Source: Odoribacter sp036657595 (lineage in GTDB: Bacteria > Bacteroidota > Bacteroidia > Bacteroidales > Marinifilaceae). Taken from it: a stretch of DNA of 64,000 bases. Shown here in pieces: positions 33,858 through 43,713 of this stretch. The DNA lies in NCBI GenBank assembly GCA_036657595.1, contig JAVXFZ010000004.1, forward strand, positions 16,520-80,519. Direction: 5' to 3'. Each line of letters starts with the position of its first letter. The stretch's first letter is position 1. The notes beneath the pieces were generated by a model, which saw nothing but the letters and a program-made list of their open reading frames with translations, was not told the DNA's origin and did not search any database. The position numbers and the translations under genes are program-made.

Positions 33858-34676
33858 ATGGAAATAAAAGCAGCTGATGTGATGAAGTTGCGTCACGCAA
33901 CTAACGCAGGTATGATGGACTGCAAGAAAGCCCTTCAGGAATCTGAAGGTGATTTCGACAAAGCAGTTGATATTATCCGTAAAAGAGGACTCATCGTTGC
34001 CAGTAAACGTGCCGACAGAGAAGCAAAAGAAGGCTGTGTATTGGCAATTGCGGAAGGTAAAAAAGGAGTGATGGTCAGTTTGAATTGTGAAACTGATTTT
34101 GTGGCTAAAAATGATAATTTTATTCATTTTACTCGTACAATTCTTGACAAAGCTTTTGCAGAAATGCCGGCAGATAAAGAAGCTCTTTTGGCTTTACAGA
34201 TCGACGGACGTAGCATTGCTGTTCATATCTCGGAGCAAACCGGTGTGATCGGCGAAAAAATCGAATTAGGCTATTATGGCAAGATTGAAGCGGAAGTTGC
34301 GGAAGCTTATATTCACCCCGGCAATAAACTGGCAAGCATCGTTGGATTTAACAAAGATGCCGATAAGCAAGTGAAAAGAGATGTAGCTATGCAAGTTGCG
34401 GCTATGGCTCCTATTGCTGTCGATAAAAATGACGTACCTCAGCATATTGTTGAGCACGAATTGGAAATCGGTCGTGATAAAGCCCGTGAAGAAGGTAAAC
34501 CGGAAGCGATGTTGGATAAAATAGCAGAAGGTCGGTTGAATAAGTTTTATCAGGAAGCTACCTTGTTGAATCAGGCTTTTGTAAAAGACAGCAAAGAAAC
34601 AGTAAAAGCTTATCTGGAAAGTATGGAAAAAGGCTTAACAGCTACCTGCTTTATACGATTTACGTTGAATGATTAA
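33858..34676 (+). CDS. tsf: Translation elongation factor Ts
   Basis: EF-Ts exchanges GDP for GTP on EF-Tu. The 272-residue protein has the N-terminal UBA-like domain (VMKLRHATNAGMMDCKKALQE), the TDFVAKN motif that contacts EF-Tu, and the C-terminal dimerisation part with KFYQEATLLNQAFVKD. It pairs with rpsB as usual, and a strong terminator follows. Confidence 0.97.
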   Translation: MEIKAADVMKLRHATNAGMMDCKKALQESEGDFDKAVDIIRKRGLIVASKRADREAKEGCVLAIAEGKKGVMVSLNCETDFVAKNDNFIHFTRTILDKAFAEMPADKEALLALQIDGRSIAVHISEQTGVIGEKIELGYYGKIEAEVAEAYIHPGNKLASIVGFNKDADKQVKRDVAMQVAAMAPIAVDKNDVPQHIVEHELEIGRDKAREEGKPEAMLDKIAEGRLNKFYQEATLLNQAFVKDSKETVKAYLESMEKGLTATCFIRFTLND

Positions 34677-34692
34677 TTCTTCGTTATTCTTT

Positions 34693-34720
34693 AAAAAGCG
34701 TCCTGTGGGACGCTTTTTTT
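34693..34720 (+). terminator. Rho-independent terminator after tsf
   Basis: AAAAAGCGTCC (34693-34703), loop TGTG, GGACGCTTTTT with a run of seven T ending at 34720. It closes the rplM-rpsI-rpsB-tsf unit and separates it from the glycan genes. Confidence 0.9.
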
Positions 34721-34873
34721 GTTAAATCTCTTAAATAGTATCGAATATTGTCATCAATCTCTTAATTTTGTGGGTATTAAGTCTTTGAGTTAATTTATTT
34801 CTTTGGAAATAAGTTGTTTGAAACTTTTATTTTTTATTTCAATTATTTGCTGTTATCTATAAATGAATGCCCT

Positions 34874-36430
34874 ATGAATTTTCAAAAGATAAATTTTCTC
34901 AGGTATCTATTTTTATTTAGTTGTTTTATTCCACTTCTTTGGTTCAGGGATTTTACGCCTAACAATGAATTAAAATATCTGAGTATTGCAGATGAAGCTA
35001 TTCGTGACGGTCATTTTTTTACTTTTTGGAATCACGGTGTTATGTATGCCGATAAGCCGCCCTTGTATTTTTGGATTGTTATGTTGGGTAAATGGCTTTT
35101 GGGATGTCACAGTATGTTTTTTCTGAGTCTGTTCTCGATTATACCCGCTTTAGTGATCTTGTATGTGATGGATAAATGGGTGAGAGGTGTCGATCCTAAG
35201 ATCGCTTCAAGTGGTCAGTTGATGTTGATGACCAGCGGACTTTTTGCAGGCTCTGCTATCGTGCTACGGATGGATATGCTGATGTCAATGTTTATTGTAC
35301 TGGCATTATATACTTTTTGTAGGCAATACGTCGGAAATGCCGTTAAATACGCTTCCATTTTGTTGCCTATCTATATTTTTCTCGCGGTTTTCACCAAAGG
35401 TCCCGTTGGTGTATTAGTACCCTTGCTTTCAATTTCTTGTTTTCTGCTCTTGAAAGGTCAGATTCGTCATTTTGGTAGATATTTCGGCTGGAAACAGTTT
35501 GGCATTTTAGTTGGTTTATGCCTTTGCTGGTTTAGTGGGGTATATCTGGAAGGAGGAAAGAGTTATTTGAATAATTTACTCTTTCATCAGACGGTGAACA
35601 GAGCTATTGATTCTTTTCATCACAAAGAACCCCTTTGGTATTATTTGAAAACGATTTGGTATTCTCTTGCCCCTTGGATTCTGTTGTATGCAACAACGAT
35701 TATCTGGGGAATAAAAAAACAATTGATTGACAATGATTTGAAAAAGCTATTTGTTGTGGTTATTACAACAACCTTTATTGCTTTATCTATTTTTAGTGGT
35801 AAATTAGATATTTATTTACTTCCCATTTTTCCTTTTATTGCTTATCTGGCATTTATCTTACTCCCTGATTTGGATGAAAAATATATTCGATGGACGGTGG
35901 TGATTCCCGGAGTGATCTTATTTCTCTCTTTTCCGGGATTATTCATTATTGCTCGTTATATTGATTTGCCGATATTACAAATTTCTGCTATTCCGGTGGC
36001 TGCTTTTCTGCTGTCGGTAAGTTCCGGGATCTGTCTTTATCTTTTATTTAAAAAACGACTGGTTGCGGCTGCGAACACCCTTTCGATTGGATTATTGATG
36101 GCTATTCTTACGGGCGGATTTGCTATTTCCGGATTAAATTCATATATCGGATATGGTGAAATATGTCAAAAAGGGGAGACAATTGCTCAAGAGTGTGGTA
36201 TTAAAAATTTCTATTTTTATCAATTAAGCAATGGTAAAAATATGGATGCTTATCTACAAACTGATATTAATAAGGTTGATATATCAGGGATCAGTTCTCT
36301 TGTTGATAAACAAAAATTTATTCTTTTTGTTAGCGATAAGAATTTGAAGGAAGAGGTTAAACTGCAACAAATTGTAAATAATAATAAAGTATATACTATT
36401 GGGAAATATAGTTTTATAGTTTTTAATTAA
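34874..36430 (+). CDS. ArnT/PMT-type membrane glycosyltransferase (family 39/83)
   Basis: The 518-residue protein has about 11-12 membrane segments and the hallmarks of polyprenyl-phosphate-sugar transferases: an acidic residue in the first periplasmic loop (TPNNELKYLSIADEA) and the segment YADKPPLYFW. Such enzymes move a sugar from a polyprenyl carrier onto lipid A (ArnT) or protein (PMT). The ATG at 34874 is preferred over an upstream TTG (34814) because of the natural positively charged start before the first membrane helix. It is followed after 12 bases by the LAB_N protein. Confidence 0.83.
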   Translation: MNFQKINFLRYLFLFSCFIPLLWFRDFTPNNELKYLSIADEAIRDGHFFTFWNHGVMYADKPPLYFWIVMLGKWLLGCHSMFFLSLFSIIPALVILYVMDKWVRGVDPKIASSGQLMLMTSGLFAGSAIVLRMDMLMSMFIVLALYTFCRQYVGNAVKYASILLPIYIFLAVFTKGPVGVLVPLLSISCFLLLKGQIRHFGRYFGWKQFGILVGLCLCWFSGVYLEGGKSYLNNLLFHQTVNRAIDSFHHKEPLWYYLKTIWYSLAPWILLYATTIIWGIKKQLIDNDLKKLFVVVITTTFIALSIFSGKLDIYLLPIFPFIAYLAFILLPDLDEKYIRWTVVIPGVILFLSFPGLFIIARYIDLPILQISAIPVAAFLLSVSSGICLYLLFKKRLVAAANTLSIGLLMAILTGGFAISGLNSYIGYGEICQKGETIAQECGIKNFYFYQLSNGKNMDAYLQTDINKVDISGISSLVDKQKFILFVSDKNLKEEVKLQQIVNNNKVYTIGKYSFIVFN

Positions 36431-36442
36431 ATTGATTATTGA

Positions 36443-37057
36443 ATGATATACCTCATTGGTTTCCTTGCTCAAATTTGTTTCTCCGGTCGTTTACTTTTTC
36501 AATGGATTATGTCCGAAAAAGCAAAGCAGGTTGTTTCACCTACTATATTTTGGTTGTTAAGTCTATTAGGTTCGTACTTACTTTTTTTTTACGGTTGGCT
36601 TCGAAATGACTTTGCTATTATTCTCGGTCAATTGATTTCATACTACATTTATATTTGGAATTTGGATATTAAAAATAGTTGGAAAAAAATTCCCCGATTG
36701 TTCCGATATTTTCTTATTTCCACTCCATTTTTTGCCATCGGGTATATGTTAAATGAAGTACAGGATTTTATAAATCAATTTTTCAATAATGAAAGCATTC
36801 CTCTTTGGTTGATTATTTTTGGTTCCTTGGGACAGATTATTTTCACGCTGCGCTTTGTTTACCAATGGATATATTCACAGAAACGTCATCAATCTATTCT
36901 TCCACTCGGATTTTGGCTCATCAGTCTGACGGGTTCTATTATTATTGTCAGTTATGCATTTGTACGTCGAGATCCGGTACTGATTTTAGGACAATCAACC
37001 GGTTTAATTGTATATAGTAGGAACATTTGGATTTTATATCAAAGTAAAAAATTATAA
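36443..37057 (+). CDS. Tandem LAB_N membrane protein (lipid A synthesis N-terminal domain type)
   Basis: The 204-residue protein is a tandem repeat of two similar three-helix units. The first has FLAQICFSGRLLFQWIMSEKAK and SYLLFFYGWLRNDFAIILGQ; the second has GSLGQIIFTLRFVYQWIYSQKR and GSIIIVSYAFVRRDPVLILGQ. Both match the LAB_N domain found at the front of some lipid-A-disaccharide synthases and alone in others. It resembles small multidrug-type transporters in size. A role as flippase for the sugar carrier used by the neighbouring ArnT-like gene is my inference. Confidence 0.8.
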   Translation: MIYLIGFLAQICFSGRLLFQWIMSEKAKQVVSPTIFWLLSLLGSYLLFFYGWLRNDFAIILGQLISYYIYIWNLDIKNSWKKIPRLFRYFLISTPFFAIGYMLNEVQDFINQFFNNESIPLWLIIFGSLGQIIFTLRFVYQWIYSQKRHQSILPLGFWLISLTGSIIIVSYAFVRRDPVLILGQSTGLIVYSRNIWILYQSKKL

Positions 37058-37215
37058 GTTGATTCCCTGTCGGCTAATGGCTGATTCCTTATAGCTAAAA
37101 TGTGGTATTCGCACTATGCAATCCGCTTTTATTGGAAATGATTTGTTTCCTTTCCTTTGAGGACTATCTATCTTCTTTTTAACGATTCTCTATTTCTATA
37201 TAGAGGGAAATAATC

Positions 37216-37962
37216 CTAAAAGTTTGTTTCTGCTATTTTATAATTGATATAGCGTTTTTTCATCCATCGGTAAGCAAAACAATCTTTGAAAGGTCCGATC
37301 AGCCGATTGGCTAAATGGTATTTTGATTTTCCGGCTATTCGCTGGAAATGGTGAACAGGTATTTGTTTGACTTTACCCTGTTGCAATTCTATTAATGCCG
37401 GCAGAAAGCGATGCATTCCCGTGAAAAAAGGGATACGTTTTGCATATTCCGTGCGGAGTATCTTTAAAGGACAACCGGTATCTTGAACGCCATCGTGTGT
37501 CATCGACCGTCGAAAATTATTTGCTATTTTGGAAGATATGTTTTTTATAAAACTATCTTTTCGCCCCATACGAATTCCGGTTACCATTTCATAGTCCTCT
37601 GCGTATTCAAGTAGGAGGTTGAAATCTGCGGGAGAAGTTTGCAAATCCGCATCAATGTATCCGATAAATTCTGAATCGCACCGATCTATCCCTGCTTTCA
37701 GCGCAGCACTTAGTCCACTGTTTTTTTGTAATTCTAAATAATAGAAATCAACATTTCGTTGGCATATTTCTTTTAAAAATCTGCCGCTCTCATCTTTGGA
37801 TCCATCATTAACAAATAGTATACAAGATGAAAATTTTGCTATTTTTAAAAAATTTCCTAATTCCGTTTCTAATCTCAGTATATTGCCCTCTTCATTATAT
37901 ACCGGAACTATAATAGTCAAACGATAATTTGCTGTTTTATTCATTATCAGTGTGTTTCTCAT
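37216..37962 (-). CDS. Family 2 glycosyltransferase, DPM1/ArnC-like
   Basis: The 248-residue protein is a GT-A fold enzyme without a membrane tail. Visible motifs: TIIVPVYNEEGNI, LFVNDGSKDES, the metal-binding YIDADLQTSPADF, and VQDTGCPLKILR. It belongs with enzymes that load a sugar on polyprenyl phosphate (dolichyl-phosphate-mannose synthase type). The start could be the methionine six codons in (MNKTANYRL), since the first six residues are atypical. It points against the neighbouring genes, but its substrate product is what the ArnT-like enzymes need. Confidence 0.85.
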   Translation of the reverse strand: MRNTLIMNKTANYRLTIIVPVYNEEGNILRLETELGNFLKIAKFSSCILFVNDGSKDESGRFLKEICQRNVDFYYLELQKNSGLSAALKAGIDRCDSEFIGYIDADLQTSPADFNLLLEYAEDYEMVTGIRMGRKDSFIKNISSKIANNFRRSMTHDGVQDTGCPLKILRTEYAKRIPFFTGMHRFLPALIELQQGKVKQIPVHHFQRIAGKSKYHLANRLIGPFKDCFAYRWMKKRYINYKIAETNF

Positions 37963-38141
37963 ATATTCACGACTTTTTTTATTCTATTTTTTTATAAATT
38001 AAAAATAAAAAAGACATAATAAAAGTAGAAAGAATCTGCTATTTGTGATCTCTTCATTTCTATAATTATTATTAAACTTATCTTATAATTCCTATTAAAC
38101 CTCTATCTTTATGCCGGGTTAAATTAATATCATATACAGAA

Positions 38142-40145
38142 ATGCAACCATTTATTTTTGGCGGTTATAAACGCTTTCTTCTGTCTATAAAATGTTTGTT
38201 ATTGATACATCTCACAGCATTAATAATACTCAGTTTTTTCCGACTTGTCTTGTTTTTTAGTGCAAGCTATCAGCTGAGTGATGAGATGAGTATAATGCTA
38301 ATTGCACAGGCGTTTGTTCGGGGAATATGGTTTGATAATGTTATTGGTTGCTATATTTTGTTGCTTCCCTTAACGATCGTTTCTATATCCGCATTATTTA
38401 GTTATTACGGAAAAGTTTTATGGAAAGGTATAAATATATATTTTTCGATTTTCTATTTTGTTGTTTTTCTGATTACAACGGTCAATATTCCTTATTTTAA
38501 TTATTTCTTTAAAATTATCAATTCCTCCATATCGAATTGGTTTGGGTATGTGAATACGACCGCCGGTATGGTTTTCGGTGAAATTTCTTATTACCCATTT
38601 TTTGTTGTTTTTCTATTTGCCATAGGAGTCTTTATTTGGAGGATGTCTATATTTATTCGTCGAAATCAGCAACAATTGCAACAGCAATTACCTTATAAGC
38701 ATATTTATGAACGTGTCTTTGTTGTGATTACGATGGTTGTATGTATCGGTCTTTGCCTTTTCGGCATCCGTGGACGTACAGGATATAATCCCATTAAAGT
38801 GAGCGCAGCTTATTATTGTACTGACCCTTTTCTAAATCAATTGGGCATTAATCCGGTTTTCAACTTATTGAACAGTATGCTGGACGATAATAGGAAAGAA
38901 AATCAACATCTGAGTTTAATTTCAAATGAGGAGGCTATTGAAAATGTCCAGCGTTTATTGGGACGTAAAGGGATGGATGGTATATCGCCCATTGCAAGAG
39001 AAGTGACCCCTTCGGATAGTCTTTGTCGTCCTAATATTGTCCTGATTTTTATGGAATCTATGTCAGCCCAATTGATGAAGCGTTTTGGTCAGGAAAAATC
39101 TCTGACACCTTTTCTGGATAGTCTTTATTCGCAATCACTCGGATTTCCTCATTTTTATTCTTCGGGCATTCACACGAATCACGGTCTGTATTCTACGCTC
39201 TATTCTTTTCCTACGATTATGAAGCGAAATGCTATGAAAGGATCGGTTATCCCTATTTATTCAGGTCTTCCGACGGTATTAAAAGAAAATGGTTATCAGA
39301 CGATGTTTTTTATGACCTCTGAATCGCAATACGATAATATGAATGCTTTTTTTCGAACCAATGGGTTTGATGAAATTTTCTCACAAGAGAATTATCCGAC
39401 AGAGAAAGTAGTCAACGGTTTCGGCGTTCAAGATGATTATCTTTATGAATATGCGCTCGGACAACTCAATGAAAAAAGTAAAGCAGAAAAACCTTTCTTT
39501 GCTGTTCTGCTCTCTGTAAGCAATCATCCTCCTTATGTGATTCCTCCTTATTTTGAACTTCGTAATGAAAATCGGGAAGATCAAATTGTGGAATATGCTG
39601 ATTGGGCTATCCGGAAATTTATGACAGAGGCTGCCACACAAAATTGGTATAAAAATACTATTTTTGTGTTATTGGGCGATCACGGTAAAATGGTGGGGAA
39701 TGCTGATTGTGAAATGCCGCAATCTTATAATCATATCCCACTGATGATTTATGCAGCACCCGGATCGCTTTGTTCTGATAGGGTATTCGCAAAAGAAGAA
39801 GAGGCATTGGGAGGACAAGTTGATGTTGCTGCTACTTTACTTGGAATACTGAATGTCAAGTATGTTCAAAATAATTTTGGTGTAGATTTACGAAAAGAGA
39901 AACGTCCCTGTATGTTCTTTACGGCAGACAATATGATTGGTGCTCGAAATGATAGTTATTTCTATATTTATTCACCTGAAAATAAGCAGGAATTTCTGTA
40001 TGTGACAGAAAATGGGAGGCTCCGACAAACAAAAAATCAGATAATGAGAGATTCTTTGAAGAATTATGTGTTTTCAATGTTGCAGGCAACAGAAAATTTG
40101 ACAGAGCAGCAACTCACTACGGATAAAAATCATAAGAACAGATAA
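38142..40145 (+). CDS. LtaS-like sulfatase-fold membrane enzyme
   Basis: The 667-residue protein has five N-terminal membrane helices (to about residue 215) and an extracytoplasmic alkaline-phosphatase/sulfatase-type domain with metal motifs NIVLIFMESMSA, GIHTNHGLYST (nucleophile threonine in the expected place), and LLGDHGKM. This layout is shared by lipoteichoic acid synthase and by phosphoglycerol or phosphoethanolamine transferases. In a Gram-negative it probably adds a phospho-alcohol to an envelope glycan or lipid. It is followed by a GT2 gene after 13 bases. Confidence 0.85.
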   Translation: MQPFIFGGYKRFLLSIKCLLLIHLTALIILSFFRLVLFFSASYQLSDEMSIMLIAQAFVRGIWFDNVIGCYILLLPLTIVSISALFSYYGKVLWKGINIYFSIFYFVVFLITTVNIPYFNYFFKIINSSISNWFGYVNTTAGMVFGEISYYPFFVVFLFAIGVFIWRMSIFIRRNQQQLQQQLPYKHIYERVFVVITMVVCIGLCLFGIRGRTGYNPIKVSAAYYCTDPFLNQLGINPVFNLLNSMLDDNRKENQHLSLISNEEAIENVQRLLGRKGMDGISPIAREVTPSDSLCRPNIVLIFMESMSAQLMKRFGQEKSLTPFLDSLYSQSLGFPHFYSSGIHTNHGLYSTLYSFPTIMKRNAMKGSVIPIYSGLPTVLKENGYQTMFFMTSESQYDNMNAFFRTNGFDEIFSQENYPTEKVVNGFGVQDDYLYEYALGQLNEKSKAEKPFFAVLLSVSNHPPYVIPPYFELRNENREDQIVEYADWAIRKFMTEAATQNWYKNTIFVLLGDHGKMVGNADCEMPQSYNHIPLMIYAAPGSLCSDRVFAKEEEALGGQVDVAATLLGILNVKYVQNNFGVDLRKEKRPCMFFTADNMIGARNDSYFYIYSPENKQEFLYVTENGRLRQTKNQIMRDSLKNYVFSMLQATENLTEQQLTTDKNHKNR

Positions 40146-40158
40146 AACAATATGACCT

Positions 40159-41115
40159 ATGAATACAATTAGTTTAGCCATCGTTGTTCCTTGTTATAAT
40201 GAAGAAGCAGTTTTACCGGAAACAGTGAAACAATTATCCGCCGTCTTAGACCGTATGAAAGGAAACGGACAGATTGGAATCGGAAGGATCTTGTTCGTTG
40301 ATGACGGTAGTAAAGATAAAACGTGGGAAATTATCGCTACATTGGGGCAAGAAAATGAATCAATTTGTGGAATTAAATTAGCCCATAATGTAGGTCATCA
40401 GTATGCTCTGTTAGCCGGTTTGGAATGGGCGGCTAATCACGTCGATGTGGCGGTTTCAATTGATGCCGATTTGCAGGATGATGTGGATGCTATCGAAGAG
40501 ATGACAAGTCGTTTCATAGAAGGGGCGGATATTGTCTATGGTGTACGGCGAGAACGCACGACAGATACTTGGTTCAAAAAAAATTCGGCATTGTTGTTTT
40601 ACCTTTTAATTCGTAAAATGGGAACTGATGTTGTATATAACCACGCCGATTTCAGGCTGATGAGTCAACGTGCTTTGAAAGCCTTGATCTCTTATCCTGA
40701 GCGGAATCTGTTTTTACGCGGTATTGTCCGTCTGATTGGATTTCCGGAAGCATACGTGTATTACGATCGGAAAAGTCGTTTTGCCGGAGAATCTAAATAT
40801 CCATTGAAAAAAATGCTTTCTTTTGCCTTAGATGGTATTACTTCTTTTTCTGATCGACCTCTCCGTCTTATTATTTCCGGAGGATTCTTTTTTGCTGTTA
40901 TTGCCCCTTTATTGATGATTGTTTATGCCTTGGTTCAATATTCTAACGGACACACTATTCCCGGCTGGACGTCCTTGTTGATTTCGCTCTGGTTTATCGG
41001 TGGAATAATTATGATATCCATCGGTATTACCGGTATTTATATCGGTAAAATATACAAGGAAGTGAAACAACGTCCGCGTTATTTTATTGAAGAAGACATT
41101 AATTTACGGAAATAA
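40159..41115 (+). CDS. Family 2 glycosyltransferase with two C-terminal membrane helices (GtrB-like)
   Basis: The 318-residue protein has an N-terminal GT-A domain (LAIVVPCYNEEAVLPET, LFVDDGSKDKTW, SIDADLQDDVDAIEEM) and two membrane helices near 245-270 and 280-305. That layout is typical of GtrB and other polyprenyl-phosphate-glucose or -mannose synthases. It lies in the same direction as the LtaS-like gene and its 3-prime end overlaps the convergent ArnT-like gene by 12 bases. Confidence 0.87.
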   Translation: MNTISLAIVVPCYNEEAVLPETVKQLSAVLDRMKGNGQIGIGRILFVDDGSKDKTWEIIATLGQENESICGIKLAHNVGHQYALLAGLEWAANHVDVAVSIDADLQDDVDAIEEMTSRFIEGADIVYGVRRERTTDTWFKKNSALLFYLLIRKMGTDVVYNHADFRLMSQRALKALISYPERNLFLRGIVRLIGFPEAYVYYDRKSRFAGESKYPLKKMLSFALDGITSFSDRPLRLIISGGFFFAVIAPLLMIVYALVQYSNGHTIPGWTSLLISLWFIGGIIMISIGITGIYIGKIYKEVKQRPRYFIEEDINLRK

Positions 41116-42810
41116 TGTCTTCTTTTTATTGAAGCGGTAGATACAAACAATATCTCGAATATCACAGCTTCGCCGTGAAGATTGGTATATTTCATCAAAG
41201 ATGTATTCTGCCCCATATTTTTGCTGCAAGTCTTCATAATCTTTTTGCCCGACTAAAAGAGTGCCTTGTTCCGGTAATTCTTTGCCGAAAATAGCCATTC
41301 GATTGGCGTTATAGAAGTTCACTCCGTAAAAATAGGATCCGTAGGAATATATTTTTCCTTCCGGTGCTATTTTTTGTACTTGTAAGGCAAGGTTTTTATC
41401 TGATTTGGAACCCAGAACTGCCGGTTGATATACCCCGTCCAATGCAATGTATGTCGAAAATATAATGATGCACAAAGCAAAAAGGATTTTTTCACTAAAG
41501 GGATTTTTCCTTTTTTCTCGCCAAAAATAAATCAACGCAACCAACGGAGCGATGATACATAGTAGGTTGATGGGATTTAGGGGAACATTTTTTAAAGCAT
41601 TTAGAAAATCTGTATTTTCAAGAGCCCGCTTACCGGTAAAAATAGTTTCAGGTATTAAGCCGCATTTTATAGTAACAAAAGTAGCGGTTAGCAGCACGAC
41701 AGCAAAAGATAAAAATATGCCGAAAGCCTTTATTGATTTGCTGCCTTGGCGGATTAATTTTAGGAAATAAATAGTCAGGAAATAACCAATGAATGGGTAT
41801 ACCGGTAAAAGATATACTCCCCGCTTGCTCGCAGGGATGCAATAAAAGATAAATATAAGAGTGATACTTAGGAAGGAGAATAAGTGAAGAGGTTCCCAGT
41901 TTCGGATGCTTGTAATCATATTCTTCCATCCTTCTTTTAGCGTACCGGAAGGTTTTCGATAGTGCAATCCGAATAGAGAAAAAAGAAGCAACAGTGTCCA
42001 GGGAACATAACCGGCGATTAGCATAATAACGTTGTAATAAGCAGGATTTTCGTGTGAGCCATAAGACATTTTGCCCATAAAACGTCCTAAATTTTCTTCC
42101 ATCATTAATTGAAGAAATTCATCTTTTCCTTGCTGATAAGCCAATCCATACCATATTGCAGGTAAAATACAGGCGAGTAAGGCAATTCCTGACAAAGTAA
42201 AAAATATCTTCCAAAAACGACCTTCTTTGATCCATAAAAATACTCCTGTCACCAAACAAGGAAGAATAATCCCCACCGGTCCTTTGGTCAGGGTCGCAAT
42301 TCCCATAAACAAGATTGCCCACCAAGGTATTCCCTTTTGTTTTCGTTCATACCAATTGTAAAATTGTAATAGAGCCAATACGATGAATGCCGTTAGCACC
42401 ATATCCACTCGACAAGCAAATCCGGCTCGATGTATTTCAAAACAAGTGAGGGCAACACAAGCAGTCAACAGTCCTACCCAAGCATCTTTACGTTTGGCAT
42501 AAAACCAGTAAATTGCTAATGTCATTACGATCAAAGCTAAAGCAGATGGTAGACGTGAGGAATATTCGCTCACTTCTCCTGTTAAAGAAGATGCGGCAGC
42601 AATACTCCAATGGAAGAATGGAGGCTTGAAAGCAATCTCTCCCCCATAATTTCGAGGTAAAATCCAATTTCCGCTTTCTAACATTGAATAAGCTACAATC
42701 GCTTCACGTGGTTCTCCCTTTGTATTATAATCAGTCAATCCTAAAAAAGGAAGAATGGTTAATGTACATATAACCATTAAAATCAGAAGTTTACATCTAT
42801 TTTGATTCAT
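41104..42810 (-). CDS. ArnT/PMT-type membrane glycosyltransferase, second copy
   Basis: The 568-residue protein has about 12 membrane segments and the first-loop block GLTDYNTKGEPREAIVAY plus GGEIAFKPPFFHW, which matches the K-P-P motif of ArnT. It differs clearly from the copy at 34874, so the two may use different sugar donors or acceptors. Its last codons overlap the convergent GT2 gene. It is divergent from pyrH. Confidence 0.87.
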   Translation of the reverse strand: MNQNRCKLLILMVICTLTILPFLGLTDYNTKGEPREAIVAYSMLESGNWILPRNYGGEIAFKPPFFHWSIAAASSLTGEVSEYSSRLPSALALIVMTLAIYWFYAKRKDAWVGLLTACVALTCFEIHRAGFACRVDMVLTAFIVLALLQFYNWYERKQKGIPWWAILFMGIATLTKGPVGIILPCLVTGVFLWIKEGRFWKIFFTLSGIALLACILPAIWYGLAYQQGKDEFLQLMMEENLGRFMGKMSYGSHENPAYYNVIMLIAGYVPWTLLLLFSLFGLHYRKPSGTLKEGWKNMITSIRNWEPLHLFSFLSITLIFIFYCIPASKRGVYLLPVYPFIGYFLTIYFLKLIRQGSKSIKAFGIFLSFAVVLLTATFVTIKCGLIPETIFTGKRALENTDFLNALKNVPLNPINLLCIIAPLVALIYFWREKRKNPFSEKILFALCIIIFSTYIALDGVYQPAVLGSKSDKNLALQVQKIAPEGKIYSYGSYFYGVNFYNANRMAIFGKELPEQGTLLVGQKDYEDLQQKYGAEYIFDEIYQSSRRSCDIRDIVCIYRFNKKKTLFP

Positions 42811-42961
42811 TGTTTATGAATATAAAAATTAACAAAAAAAACAACTCTCTATTTTTTTAGATTCTTTCTCTTAGAATCGGATAAAATTAGTTAGTTTTGT
42901 TCTACTTTTTTCAAATTAGATTTTTTTTTCCAATAAAATTAAAATAATAAGATTCATTGCT

Positions 42962-43666
42962 ATGAAATACAATCGAATACTTCTGAAACTCAGCGGAGAA
43001 TCATTGATGGGAAAACAGAAATATGGAATAGATGCCGCACAAGTAGAAAGTTATGCCCGACAAATAAAAGAAATAGCAGATATGGGCATTCAAATAGGTA
43101 TTGTGATAGGGGGTGGCAATATTTTTCGAGGTCTTAGTGGTACACACAAAGGATTTGACCGGGTAAAGGGAGATAGTATGGGAATGCTTGCAACCGTTAT
43201 TAACAGCCTTGCGCTTAGTTCAGCCTTGGACAATGAGAATTGTCGGAACAAAGTATTAACAGCTATTCGGATGGAGCCTATTGGAGAGTTTTATTCTTCA
43301 GCCAAAGCTGTTGAATATCTTGAAAAGGGATGTGTTACTATTTTTAGTGCAGGAACCGGGAATCCTTATTTCACGACTGACACGGGTAGTAGCTTGCGAG
43401 CGATTGAGATAAGAGCGGACGCTATGCTTAAGGGGACAAGAGTAGACGGAGTTTATACTGCCGATCCAGAAAAAGATCCTACTGCCGTTAAATTTGATAA
43501 GATCACTTATGATGAAATCTATAATAAAGGTTTAAAGGTGATGGATCTCACTGCAACGACAATGTGTAAAGAAAATAACCTGCCTATTATTGTTTTTAAT
43601 ATGGACAAGGAAGGTAATTTGAAAAAATTGATGGATGGGGAAGAAATTGGAACCATCGTTTATTAA
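42962..43666 (+). CDS. pyrH: Uridylate kinase
   Basis: PyrH phosphorylates UMP to UDP. The 234-residue protein of the amino-acid kinase fold shows RILLKLSGESLMG, IGIVIGGGNIFRG, the TDTGSSLRAIEI segment and VDGVYTADPEKDPTA. In many bacteria pyrH follows rpsB-tsf directly; here an 8-kb set of glycan genes lies between. A -7-like TAGTTTTG at 42892-42899 may serve it. It is followed by dxs with its own promoter. Confidence 0.97.
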   Translation: MKYNRILLKLSGESLMGKQKYGIDAAQVESYARQIKEIADMGIQIGIVIGGGNIFRGLSGTHKGFDRVKGDSMGMLATVINSLALSSALDNENCRNKVLTAIRMEPIGEFYSSAKAVEYLEKGCVTIFSAGTGNPYFTTDTGSSLRAIEIRADAMLKGTRVDGVYTADPEKDPTAVKFDKITYDEIYNKGLKVMDLTATTMCKENNLPIIVFNMDKEGNLKKLMDGEEIGTIVY

Positions 43667-43674
43667 TATCTTTG
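43667..43674 (+). promoter_or_regulatory. -7 box of the dxs promoter
   Basis: TATCTTTG fits TAnnTTTG; a TTG at 43647-43649 lies 17 bases upstream, inside pyrH. It begins right at the pyrH stop codon, 93 bases before the dxs start. Confidence 0.5.
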
Positions 43675-43713
43675 AATACAATGGACTAATATATTGATTG
43701 GAGGTAGCCGATT

